Assembly (NCBI GenBank): GCA_964057225.1
Contig: OZ059894.1
Location: forward strand, 23,838,476 to 23,902,475
Origin: Auanema rhodensis
Lineage: Eukaryota > Nematoda > Chromadorea > Rhabditida > Rhabditidae
Direction: 5' to 3'
DNA: 64,000 bases
Positions 1 through 11,792 of the stretch are shown here, piece by piece. Numbering within the stretch: position 1 is the stretch's first letter; each line of letters opens with the position of its first letter. The position numbers and the translations under genes were made by a program. Below the pieces are notes generated by a model that saw only the letters and a list, made by a program, of their open reading frames with translations, was not told the DNA's origin and ran no database searches.

Positions 1-42
1 TATGCTAATTAAATGTACACGTGATGTGCACTTGGTATGTAA

Positions 43-57
43 CTCGCTTCACGCGAA
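43..57 (-). other. CENP-B-box-like 15-mer in a CACGCG-variant monomer
   Basis: On the minus strand the sequence is TTCGCGTGAAGCGAG. Against the essential CENP-B box pattern TTCGnnnnAnnCGGG it matches eight of nine fixed bases (A for G at one position). The same sequence occurs at 219-233, 747-761, 7611-7625 and 8139-8153. All other monomers have TTCACGTGAA and match seven of nine at most. Matching is by eye, and binding is unproven. Confidence 0.45.
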
Positions 58-176
58 AGATAAAGAGATGCGGTTTTCAACATTAGATTCCCCATGTCCA
101 TATTAGTCTAAAAACAAATTTTTATTGATATTGGTGCATGGTAACCATGACTTTGAATTTTACGTGAACTTTAATT

Positions 177-2288
177 TATGCTAATTAAATGTACACGTGA
201 TGTGCACTTGGTATGTAACTCGCTTCACGCGAAAGATAAAGAGATGCGGTTTTCAACATTAGATTCCCCATGTCCATATTAGTCTAAAAACAAATTTTTA
301 TTGATATTGGTGCATGGTAACCATGACTTTGAAATTTACGTGAACTTTAATTTATGCTAATTAAATGTACACGTGATGTGCACTTGGTATGTAACTCGCT
401 TCACGTGAAAGATAAAGAGATGCGGTTTTCAAAATTAGATTCCCCATGTACATATTAGTCTAAAAACAAATTTTTATTGATATTGGTTCATGGTAACCAT
501 GACTTTGAAATTTACGTGAACTTTAATTTATGCTAATTAAATGTACACGTGATGTGCACTTGGTATGTAACTCGCTTCACGTGAAAGATAAAGAGATGCG
601 GTTTTCAAAATTAGATTCCCCATGTACATATTAGTCTAAAAACAAATTTTTATTGATATTGGTGCATGGTAACCATGACTTTGAAATTTACGTGAACTTT
701 AATTTATGCTAATTAAATGTACACGTGATGTGCACTTGGTATGTAACTCGCTTCACGCGAAAGATAAAGAGATGCGGTTTTCAACATTAGATTCCCCATG
801 TCCATATTAGTCTAAAAACAAATTTTTATTGATATTGGTGCATGGTAACCATGACTTTGAAATTTACGTGAACTTTAATTTATGCTAATTAAATGTACAC
901 GTGATGTGCACTTGGTATGTAACTCGCTTCACGTGAAAGATAAAAAGATGCGGTTTTCAAAATTAGATTCCCCATGTCCATACTAGTCTAAAAACAAATT
1001 TTTATTGATATTGGTGCATGGTAACCATGACTTTGAAATTTACGTGAACTTTAATTTATGCTAATTAAATGTACACGTGATGTGCACTTGGTATGTAACT
1101 CGCTTCACGTGAAAGATAAAGAGATGCGGTTTTCAAAATAAGATTCCCCATGTCCATTTTAGTCTAAAAACAAATTTTTATTGATATTGGTGCATGGTAA
1201 CCATGACTTTGAAATTTACGTGAATTTTGATTTATGCTAATTAAATGTACATGTGATGTGCACTTGGTATGTAACTCGCTTCACGTGAAAGATAAAGAGA
1301 TGCGGTTTTCAAAATAAGATTCCCCATGTCCATATTAGTCTAAAAACAAATTTTTATTGATATTGGTGCATGGTAACCATGACTTTGAAATTTACGTGAA
1401 CTTTAATTTATGCTAATTAAATGTACACGTGATGTGCACTTGGTATGTAACTCGCTTCACGTGAAAGATAAAGAGATGCGGTTTTCAACATTAGATTCCC
1501 CATGTCCATATTAGTCTAAAAACAAATTTTTATTGATATTGGTGCATGGTAACCATGACTTTGAAATTTACGTGAACTTTAATTTATGCTAATTAAATGT
1601 ACACGTGATGTGCACTTGGTATGTAACTCGCTTCACGTGAAAGATAAAAAGATGCGGTTTTCAAAATTAGATTCCCCATGTCCATACTAGTCTAAAAACA
1701 AATTTTTATTGATATTGGTGCATGGTAACCATGACTTTGAAATTTACGTGAACTTTAATTTATGCTAATTAAATGTACACGTGATGTGCACTTGGTGTGT
1801 AACTCGCTTCACGTGAAAGATAAAGAGATGCGGTTTTCAAAATAAGATTCCCCATGTCCATTTTAGTCTAAAAACAAATTTTTATTGATATTGGTGCATG
1901 GTAACCATGACTTTGAAATTTACGTGAATTTTGATTTATGCTAATTAAATGTACATGTGATGTGCACTTGGTATGTAACTCGCTTCACGTGAAAGATAAA
2001 GAGCTGCGGTTTTCAAAATAAGATTCCCCATGTCCATATTAGTCTAAAAACAAATTTTTATTGATATTGGTGCATGGTAACCATGACTTTGAAATTTACG
2101 TGAACTTTAATTTATGCTAATTAAATGTACACGTGATGTGCACTTGGTTTGTAACTCGCTTCACGTGAAAGATAAAGAGATGCGGTTTTCAAAATTAGAT
2201 TCCCCATGTCCATATTAGTCTAAAAACAAATTTTTATTGATATTGGTGCATGGTAACCATGACTTTGAAATTTACGTGAACTTTAATT
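177..2288 (+). repeat. 12-monomer block, first copy (second copy at 7569-9680)
   Basis: Monomers 2-13 match monomers 44-55 in order at a lag of 7392 bp (42 monomers). I see only three substitutions between them, all private to this copy: GGTGTGTAAC in monomer 11, GAGCTGCGG in monomer 12 and GGTTTGTAAC in monomer 13. Monomers 5-8 and 9-12 inside the block are themselves a 4-monomer (704-bp) repeat, with the order CAACATTAG, CATACTAG, GAATTTTGA, TACATGTGAT. Confidence 0.8.
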
Positions 2289-4769
2289 TATGCTAATTAA
2301 ATGTACACGTGATGTGCACTTGGTATGTAACTCGCTTCACGTGAAAGATATAGTGATGCGGTTTTCCAAATTAGATTCCCCATGTCCATATTAGTCTAAA
2401 AACAAATTTTTATTGATATTGGTTCATGGTAACCATGACTTTGAAATTTACGTGAACTTTAATTTATGCTAATTAAATGTACACGTGATGTGCACTTGGT
2501 ATGTAACTCGCTTCACGTGAAAGATAAAGAGATGCGGTTTTCAAAATTTGATTCCCCATGTCCATATTAGTCTAAAAACAAATTTTTATTGATATTGGTT
2601 CATGGTAACCATGACTTTGAAATTTACGTGAACTTTAATTTATGCTAATTAAATGTACACGTGATGTGCACTTGGTATGTAACTCGCTTCACGTGAAAGA
2701 TGAAGAGATGCGGTTTTCAAAATTAGATTCCCCATGTACATATTAGTCTAAAAACAGATTTTTATTGATATTGGTTCATGGTAACCATGACTTTGAAATT
2801 TACGTGAACTTTAATTTATGCTAATTAAATGTACACGTGATGTGCACTTGGTATGTAACTCGCTTCACGTGGAAGATAAAGAGATGCGGTTTTCAAAATT
2901 AGATTCCCCATGTCCATATTAGTCTAAAAACAAATTTTTATTGATATTGGTGCATGGTAACCATGACTTTGAAATTTACGTGAACTTTAATTTATGCTAA
3001 TTAAATGTACACGTGATGTGCACTTGGTATGTAACTCGCTTCACGTGAAAGATAAAAAGATGCGGTTTTCAAAATTAGATTCCCCATGTCCATATTAGTC
3101 TAAAAACAAATTTTTATTGATATTGGTGCATGGTAACCATGACTTTGAAATTTACGTGAACTTTAATTTATGCTAATTAAATGTACACGTGATGTGCACT
3201 TGGTATGTAACTCGCTTCACGTGAAAGATAAAGAGATGCGGTTTTCAAAATTAGATTCCCCATGTCCATTTTAGTCTAAAAACAAATTTTTATTGATATT
3301 GGTTCATGGTAACCATGATTTTGAAATTTACGTGAACTTTAATTTATGCTAATTAAATGTACACGTGATGTGCACTTGGTATGTAACTCGCTTCACGTGA
3401 AAGATAAAGAGATGCGGTTTTCAAAATTAGATTCCCCATGTCCATTTTAGTCTAAAAACAAATTTTTATTGATATTGGTGCATGGTAACCATGACTTTGA
3501 AATTTACGTGAACTTTAATTTATGCTAATTAAATGTACACGTGATGTGCACTTGGTATGTAACTCGCTTCACGTGAAAGATAAAGAGATGCGGTTTTCAA
3601 AATTAGATTCCCCATGTCCTTATTAGTCTAAAAACAAATTTTCAATGATATTGGTGCATGGTAACCATGACTTTGAAATTTACGTGAACTTTAATTTATG
3701 CTAATTAAATGTACACGTGATGTGCACTTGATATGTAACTCGCTTCACGTGAAAGATAAAGAGATGCGGTTTTCAAAATTAGATTCCCCATGTCCATATT
3801 AGTCTAAAAACAAATTTTTATTGATATTGGTGCATGGTAACCATGACTTTGAAATTTACGTGAACTTTAATTTATGCTAATTAAATGTACACGTGATGTG
3901 CACTTGGTATGTAACTCGCTTCACGTGAAAGATAAAGAGATGCGGTTTTCAAAATTAGATTCCCCATGTCCATATTAGTCTAAAAACAGATTTTTATTGA
4001 TATTGGTGCATGGTAACCATGACTTTGAAATTTACGTGAACTTTAATTTATGCTAATTAAATGTACACGTGATGTGCACTTGGTATGTAACTCGCTTCAC
4101 GTGAAAGATAAAGAGATGCGGTTTTCAAAATTAGATTCCCCATGTACATATTAGTCTAAAAACAAATTTTTATTGATATTGGTTCATGGTAACCATGACT
4201 TTGAAATTTACGTGAACTTTAATTTATGCTAATTAAATGTACACGTGATGTGCACTTGGTATGTAACTCGCTTCACGTGGAAGATAAAGAGATGCGGTTT
4301 TCAAAATTAGATTCCCCATGTCCATATTAGTCTAAAAACAAATTTTTATTGATATTGGTGCATGGTAACCATGACTTTGAAATTTACGTGAACTTTAATT
4401 TATGCTAATTAAATGTACACGTGATGTGCATTTGGTATGTAACTCGCTTCACGTGAAAGATAAAGAGATGCGGTTTTCAAAATTTGATTCCCCATGTCCA
4501 TATTAGTCTAAAAACAAATTTTTATTGATATTGGTTCATGGTAACCATGACTTTGAAATTTACGTGAACTTTAATTTATGCTAATTAAATGTACACGTGA
4601 TGTGCACTTGGTATGTAACTCGCTTCACGTGAAAGATAAAGAGATGCGGTTTTCAAAATTAGATTCCCCATGTACATATTAGTCTAAAAACAAATTTTTA
4701 TTGATATTGGTTCATGGTAACCATGACTTTGAAATTTACGTGAACTTTAATTTATGCTAATTAAATGTA

Positions 4770-4775
4770 CACGTG
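4770..4775. other. CACGTG hexamer 1 of the monomer (u18-23)
   Basis: Palindromic E-box/G-box core. With its flank it reads ATCACGTG on the minus strand, which fits RTCACRTG, the consensus of the budding yeast centromere element CDEI. The CACTTGATG monomers lose it. The TACATGTGAT monomers keep a fit (ATCACATG). The site is present in most monomers; this entry marks the reference copy. Confidence 0.85.
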
Positions 4776-4799
4776 ATGTGCACTTGGTATGTAACTCGC

Positions 4800-4809
4800 T
4801 TCACGTGAA
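4800..4809. other. TTCACGTGAA 10-bp palindrome (u48-57)
   Basis: Perfect palindrome whose centre lies 32 bp from that of hexamer 1. Variants change it to TTCACGCGAA (five zone-1 monomers) or TTCACGTGGA (the CGTGGAAG monomers of zones 1-2). Confidence 0.9.
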
Positions 4810-4825
4810 AGATAAAGAGATGCGG

Positions 4826-4834
4826 TTTTCAAAA
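4826..4834. other. TTTTcAAAA dyad (u74-82)
   Basis: Four-base arms around a single C. CAACATTAG, CAATATTAG, CCAAATTAG and GGTTTTTAAAA variants alter or break it. Confidence 0.85.
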
Positions 4835-4861
4835 TTAGATTCCCCATGTCCATATTAGTCT

Positions 4862-4875
4862 AAAAACAAATTTTT
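4862..4875. other. A5-C-A3-T5 tract (u110-123)
   Basis: The most AT-rich stretch of the monomer. A-tracts of this kind are known to bend DNA and to influence nucleosome placement. The one-base T deletion of the 175-bp monomers falls here. Confidence 0.8.
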
Positions 4876-4888
4876 ATTGATATTGGTG

Positions 4889-4901
4889 CATGGTAACCAT
4901 G
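4889..4901. other. CATGGTaACCATG dyad (u137-149)
   Basis: Perfect six-base arms around one A. In the very common TTCATGG allele (T at u136) the arms extend to seven bases (TCATGGT/ACCATGA). The CCACGAC monomers break it. Confidence 0.9.
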
Positions 4902-4921
4902 ACTTTGAAATTTACGTGAAC

Positions 4922-4941
4922 TTTAATTTATGCTAATTAAA
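4922..4941. other. TTTAATT / AATTAAA hyphenated dyad across the monomer joint
   Basis: Seven-base arms (4922-4928 and 4935-4941) separated by TATGCT. The GAACTTCAAT variant breaks the left arm and TTAATTGTAC alters the right arm. Confidence 0.85.
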
Positions 4942-7568
4942 TGTACACGTGATGTGCACTTGGTATGTAACTCGCTTCACGTGAAAGATATAGTGATGCG
5001 GTTTTCCAAATTAGATTCCCCATGTCCATATTAGTCTAAAAACAAATTTTTATTGATATTGGTTCATGGTAACCATGACTTTGAAATTTACGTGAACTTT
5101 AATTTATGCTAATTAAATGTACACGTGATGTGCACTTGGTATGTAACTCGCTTCACGTGAAAGATAAAGAGATGCGGTTTTCAAAATTTGATTCCCCATG
5201 TCCATATTAGTCTAAAAACAAATTTTTATTGATATTGGTTCATGGTAACCATGACTTTGAAATTTACGTGAACTTTAATTTATGCTAATTAAATGTACAC
5301 GTGATGTGCACTTGGTATGTAACTCGCTTCACGTGAAAGATGAAGAGATGCGGTTTTCAAAATTAGATTCCCCATGTACATATTAGTCTAAAAACAGATT
5401 TTTATTGATATTGGTTCATGGTAACCATGACTTTGAAATTTACGTGAACTTTAATTTATGCTAATTAAATGTACACGTGATGTGCACTTGGTATGTAACT
5501 CGCTTCACGTGGAAGATAAAGAGATGCGGTTTTCAAAATTAGATTCCCCATGTCCATATTAGTCTAAAAACAAATTTTTATTGATATTGGTGCATGGTAA
5601 CCATGACTTTGAAATTTACGTGAACTTTAATTTATGCTAATTAAATGTACACGTGATGTGCACTTGGTATGTAACTCGCTTCACGTGAAAGATAAAAAGA
5701 TGCGGTTTTCAAAATTAGATTCCCCATGTCCATATTAGTCTAAAAACAAATTTTTATTGATATTGGTGCATGGTAACCATGACTTTGAAATTTACGTGAA
5801 CTTTAATTTATGCTAATTAAATGTACACGTGATGTGCACTTGGTATGTAACTCGCTTCACGTGAAAGATAAAGAGATGCGGTTTTCAAAATTAGATTCCC
5901 CATGTCCATTTTAGTCTAAAAACAAATTTTTATTGATATTGGTTCATGGTAACCATGATTTTGAAATTTACGTGAACTTTAATTTATGCTAATTAAATGT
6001 ACACGTGATGTGCACTTGGTATGTAACTCGCTTCACGTGAAAGATAAAGAGATGCGGTTTTCAAAATTAGATTCCCCATGTCCATTTTAGTCTAAAAACA
6101 AATTTTTATTGATATTGGTGCATGGTAACCATGACTTTGAAATTTACGTGAACTTTAATTTATGCTAATTAAATGTACACGTGATGTGCACTTGGTATGT
6201 AACTCGCTTCACGTGAAAGATAAAGAGATGCGGTTTTCAAAATTAGATTCCCCATGTCCTTATTAGTCTAAAAACAAATTTTCAATGATATTGGTGCATG
6301 GTAACCATGACTTTGAAATTTACGTGAACTTTAATTTATGCTAATTAAATGTACACGTGATGTGCACTTGATATGTAACTCGCTTCACGTGAAAGATAAA
6401 GAGATGCGGTTTTCAAAATTAGATTCCCCATGTCCATATTAGTCTAAAAACAAATTTTTATTGATATTGGTGCATGGTAACCATGACTTTGAAATTTACG
6501 TGAACTTTAATTTATGCTAATTAAATGTACACGTGATGTGCACTTGGTATGTAACTCGCTTCACGTGAAAGATAAAGAGATGCGGTTTTCAAAATTAGAT
6601 TCCCCATGTCCATATTAGTCTAAAAACAGATTTTTATTGATATTGGTGCATGGTAACCATGACTTTGAAATTTACGTGAACTTTAATTTATGCTAATTAA
6701 ATGTACACGTGATGTGCACTTGGTATGTAACTCGCTTCACGTGAAAGATAAAGAGATGCGGTTTTCAAAATTAGATTCCCCATGTACATATTAGTCTAAA
6801 AACAAATTTTTATTGATATTGGTTCATGGTAACCATGACTTTGAAATTTACGTGAACTTTAATTTATGCTAATTAAATGTACACGTGATGTGCACTTGGT
6901 ATGTAACTCGCTTCACGTGGAAGATAAAGAGATGCGGTTTTCAAAATTAGATTCCCCATGTCCATATTAGTCTAAAAACAAATTTTTATTGATATTGGTG
7001 CATGGTAACCATGACTTTGAAATTTACGTGAACTTTAATTTATGCTAATTAAATGTACACGTGATGTGCATTTGGTATGTAACTCGCTTCACGTGAAAGA
7101 TAAAGAGATGCGGTTTTCAAAATTTGATTCCCCATGTCCATATTAGTCTAAAAACAAATTTTTATTGATATTGGTTCATGGTAACCATGACTTTGAAATT
7201 TACGTGAACTTTAATTTATGCTAATTAAATGTACACGTGATGTGCACTTGGTATGTAACTCGCTTCACGTGAAAGATAAAGAGATGCGGTTTTCAAAATT
7301 AGATTCCCCATGTACATATTAGTCTAAAAACAAATTTTTATTGATATTGGTTCATGGTAACCATGACTTTGAAATTTACGTGAACTTTAATTTATGCTAA
7401 TTAAATGTACACGTGATGTGCACTTGGTATGTAACTCGCTTCACGTGAAAGATAAAGAGATGCGGTTTTCAAAATTAGATTCCCCATGTACATATTAGTC
7501 TAAAAACAAATTTTTATTGATATTGGTGCATGGTAACCATGACTTTGAAATTTACGTGAACTTTAATT
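4929..7568 (+). repeat. 15-monomer (2640-bp) higher-order repeat, copy 2
   Basis: Monomers 29-43 repeat monomers 14-28 in order. The one difference I see is C at 4850 versus A at 7490, in the last monomer. Counting the neighbouring monomer upstream, bases 2150-4849 and 4790-7489 appear identical (2700 bp). The exchange boundary therefore lies within the flanking plain monomers rather than exactly at 4929. Confidence 0.9.
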
Positions 7569-9680
7569 TATGCTAATTAAATGTACACGTGATGTGCACT
7601 TGGTATGTAACTCGCTTCACGCGAAAGATAAAGAGATGCGGTTTTCAACATTAGATTCCCCATGTCCATATTAGTCTAAAAACAAATTTTTATTGATATT
7701 GGTGCATGGTAACCATGACTTTGAAATTTACGTGAACTTTAATTTATGCTAATTAAATGTACACGTGATGTGCACTTGGTATGTAACTCGCTTCACGTGA
7801 AAGATAAAGAGATGCGGTTTTCAAAATTAGATTCCCCATGTACATATTAGTCTAAAAACAAATTTTTATTGATATTGGTTCATGGTAACCATGACTTTGA
7901 AATTTACGTGAACTTTAATTTATGCTAATTAAATGTACACGTGATGTGCACTTGGTATGTAACTCGCTTCACGTGAAAGATAAAGAGATGCGGTTTTCAA
8001 AATTAGATTCCCCATGTACATATTAGTCTAAAAACAAATTTTTATTGATATTGGTGCATGGTAACCATGACTTTGAAATTTACGTGAACTTTAATTTATG
8101 CTAATTAAATGTACACGTGATGTGCACTTGGTATGTAACTCGCTTCACGCGAAAGATAAAGAGATGCGGTTTTCAACATTAGATTCCCCATGTCCATATT
8201 AGTCTAAAAACAAATTTTTATTGATATTGGTGCATGGTAACCATGACTTTGAAATTTACGTGAACTTTAATTTATGCTAATTAAATGTACACGTGATGTG
8301 CACTTGGTATGTAACTCGCTTCACGTGAAAGATAAAAAGATGCGGTTTTCAAAATTAGATTCCCCATGTCCATACTAGTCTAAAAACAAATTTTTATTGA
8401 TATTGGTGCATGGTAACCATGACTTTGAAATTTACGTGAACTTTAATTTATGCTAATTAAATGTACACGTGATGTGCACTTGGTATGTAACTCGCTTCAC
8501 GTGAAAGATAAAGAGATGCGGTTTTCAAAATAAGATTCCCCATGTCCATTTTAGTCTAAAAACAAATTTTTATTGATATTGGTGCATGGTAACCATGACT
8601 TTGAAATTTACGTGAATTTTGATTTATGCTAATTAAATGTACATGTGATGTGCACTTGGTATGTAACTCGCTTCACGTGAAAGATAAAGAGATGCGGTTT
8701 TCAAAATAAGATTCCCCATGTCCATATTAGTCTAAAAACAAATTTTTATTGATATTGGTGCATGGTAACCATGACTTTGAAATTTACGTGAACTTTAATT
8801 TATGCTAATTAAATGTACACGTGATGTGCACTTGGTATGTAACTCGCTTCACGTGAAAGATAAAGAGATGCGGTTTTCAACATTAGATTCCCCATGTCCA
8901 TATTAGTCTAAAAACAAATTTTTATTGATATTGGTGCATGGTAACCATGACTTTGAAATTTACGTGAACTTTAATTTATGCTAATTAAATGTACACGTGA
9001 TGTGCACTTGGTATGTAACTCGCTTCACGTGAAAGATAAAAAGATGCGGTTTTCAAAATTAGATTCCCCATGTCCATACTAGTCTAAAAACAAATTTTTA
9101 TTGATATTGGTGCATGGTAACCATGACTTTGAAATTTACGTGAACTTTAATTTATGCTAATTAAATGTACACGTGATGTGCACTTGGTATGTAACTCGCT
9201 TCACGTGAAAGATAAAGAGATGCGGTTTTCAAAATAAGATTCCCCATGTCCATTTTAGTCTAAAAACAAATTTTTATTGATATTGGTGCATGGTAACCAT
9301 GACTTTGAAATTTACGTGAATTTTGATTTATGCTAATTAAATGTACATGTGATGTGCACTTGGTATGTAACTCGCTTCACGTGAAAGATAAAGAGATGCG
9401 GTTTTCAAAATAAGATTCCCCATGTCCATATTAGTCTAAAAACAAATTTTTATTGATATTGGTGCATGGTAACCATGACTTTGAAATTTACGTGAACTTT
9501 AATTTATGCTAATTAAATGTACACGTGATGTGCACTTGGTATGTAACTCGCTTCACGTGAAAGATAAAGAGATGCGGTTTTCAAAATTAGATTCCCCATG
9601 TCCATATTAGTCTAAAAACAAATTTTTATTGATATTGGTGCATGGTAACCATGACTTTGAAATTTACGTGAACTTTAATT
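7569..9680 (+). repeat. 12-monomer block, second copy (first copy at 177-2288)
   Basis: Monomers 44-55 reproduce monomers 2-13 without that copy's three private substitutions. Its last five monomers (8801-9680) are duplicated again directly downstream. Confidence 0.8.
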
Positions 9681-10560
9681 TATGCTAATTAAATGTACAC
9701 GTGATGTGCACTTGGTATGTAACTCGCTTCACGTGAAAGATAAAGAGATGCGGTTTTCAACATTAGATTCCCCATGTCCATATTAGTCTAAAAACAAATT
9801 TTTATTGATATTGGTGCATGGTAACCATGACTTTGAAATTTACGTGAACTTTAATTTATGCTAATTAAATGTACACGTGATGTGCACTTGGTATGTAACT
9901 CGCTTCACGTGAAAGATAAAAAGATGCGGTTTTCAAAATTAGATTCCCCATGTCCATACTAGTCTAAAAACAAATTTTTATTGATATTGGTGCATGGTAA
10001 CCATGACTTTGAAATTTACGTGAACTTTAATTTATGCTAATTAAATGTACACGTGATGTGCACTTGGTATGTAACTCGCTTCACGTGAAAGATAAAGAGA
10101 TGCGGTTTTCAAAATAAGATTCCCCATGTCCATTTTAGTCTAAAAACAAATTTTTATTGATATTGGTGCATGGTAACCATGACTTTGAAATTTACGTGAA
10201 TTTTGATTTATGCTAATTAAATGTACATGTGATGTGCACTTGGTATGTAACTCGCTTCACGTGAAAGATAAAGAGATGCGGTTTTCAAAATAAGATTCCC
10301 CATGTCCATATTAGTCTAAAAACAAATTTTTATTGATATTGGTGCATGGTAACCATGACTTTGAAATTTACGTGAACTTTAATTTATGCTAATTAAATGT
10401 ACACGTGATGTGCACTTGGTATGTAACTCGCTTCACGTGAAAGATAAAGAGATGCGGTTTTCAAAATTAGATTCCCCATGTCCATATTAGTCTAAAAACA
10501 AATTTTTATTGATATTGGTGCATGGTAACCATGACTTTGAAATTTACGTGAACTTTAATT
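8801..10560 (+). repeat. 880-bp (5-monomer) perfect tandem duplication
   Basis: Monomers 51-55 (8801-9680) and 56-60 (9681-10560) show the same variants in the same order (CAACATTAG; AAAAAGATG/CATACTAG; CCATTTTAG/GAATTTTGA; TACATGTGAT; plain). I see no difference between the two halves. Confidence 0.85.
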
Positions 10561-11088
10561 TATGCTAATTAAATGTACACGTGATGTGCACTTGGTATGT
10601 AACTCGCTTCACGTGAAAGATATAGTGATGCGGTTTTCCAAATTAGATTCCCCATGTCCATATTAGTCTAAAAACAAATTTTTATTGATATTGGTTTATG
10701 GTAACCATGACTTTGAAATTTACGTGAACTTTAATTTATGCTAATTAAATGTACACGTGATGTGCACTTGGTATGTAACTCGCTTCACGTGAAAGATAAA
10801 GAGATGCGGTTTTCAAAATTTGATTCCCCATGTCCATATTAGTCTAAAAACAAATTTTTATTGATATTGGTTCATGGTAACCATGACTTTGAAATTTACG
10901 TGAACTTTAATTTATGCTAATTAAATGTACACGTGATGTGCACTTGGTATGTAACTCGCTTCACGTGAAAGATAAAGAGATGCGGTTTTCAAAATTAGAT
11001 TCCCCATGTACATATTAGTCTAAAAACAAATTTTTATTGATATTGGTTCATGGTAACCATGACTTTGAAATTTACGTGAACTTTAATT

Positions 11089-11792
11089 TATGCTAATTAA
11101 ATGTACACGTGATGTGCACTTGGTATGTAACTCGCTTCACGTGGAAGATAAAGAGATGCGGTTTTCAAAATTAGATTCCCCATGTCCATATTAGTCTAAA
11201 AACAAATTTTTATTGATATTGGTGCATGGTAACCATGACTTTGAAATTTACGTGAACTTTAATTTATGCTAATTAAATGTACACGTGATGTGCACTTGGT
11301 ATGTAACTCGCTTCACGTGAAAGATAAAAAGATGCGGTTTTCAAAATTAGATTCCCCATGTCCATATTAGTCTAAAAACAAATTTTTATTGATATTGGTG
11401 CATGGTAACCATGACTTTGAAATTTACGTGAACTTTAATTTATGCTAATTAAATGTACACGTGATGTGCACTTGGTATGTAACTCGCTTCACGTGGAAGA
11501 TAAAGAGATGCGGTTTTCAAAATTAGATTCCCCATGTCCATATTAGTCTAAAAACAAATTTTTATTGATATTGGTGCATGGTAACCATGACTTTGAAATT
11601 TACGTGAACTTTAATTTATGCTAATTAAATGTACACGTGATGTGCACTTGGTATGTAACTCGCTTCACGTGAAAGATAAAAAGATGCGGTTTTCAAAATT
11701 AGATTCCCCATGTCCATATTAGTCTAAAAACAAATTTTTATTGATATTGGTGCATGGTAACCATGACTTTGAAATTTACGTGAACTTTAATT
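11089..11792 (+). repeat. 352-bp (2-monomer) tandem duplication
   Basis: The pair CGTGGAAG monomer / AAAAAGATG monomer (11089-11440) is repeated at 11441-11792 without a visible difference. The same pair occurs singly at 2817-3168 and 5457-5808, so this is a local expansion of part of the 15-monomer unit. Confidence 0.85.

Larger units (their letters stand above)
2289..4928 (+). repeat. 15-monomer (2640-bp) higher-order repeat, copy 1
   Basis: Monomers 14-28 carry a run of distinctive variants: GATATAGTGATG, AATTTGATT, GATGAAG with CAGATTT, CGTGGAAG, AAAAAGATG, CCATGATTTTG, TTTTCAATGAT and CTTGATATG, among others. The same run recurs immediately downstream. The last monomer is the plain reference. 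Confidence 0.9.
4753..4928 (+). repeat. Reference (plain) monomer of the satellite
   Basis: This copy carries none of the diagnostic variants and serves as the reference. Positions u1-u176 used in other entries refer to it (u1 = 4753). It has 26 C and 31 G in 176 bases (32% GC) and five CpG sites, at u20, u45, u52, u71 and u163. It contains two CACGTG hexamers, one TACGTG, four further dyads and an A5-C-A3-T5 tract. The commonest alternative allele is T instead of G at u136 (GGTTCATGG instead of GGTGCATGG), found in every part of the array. The choice of u1 is arbitrary. Confidence 0.95.
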
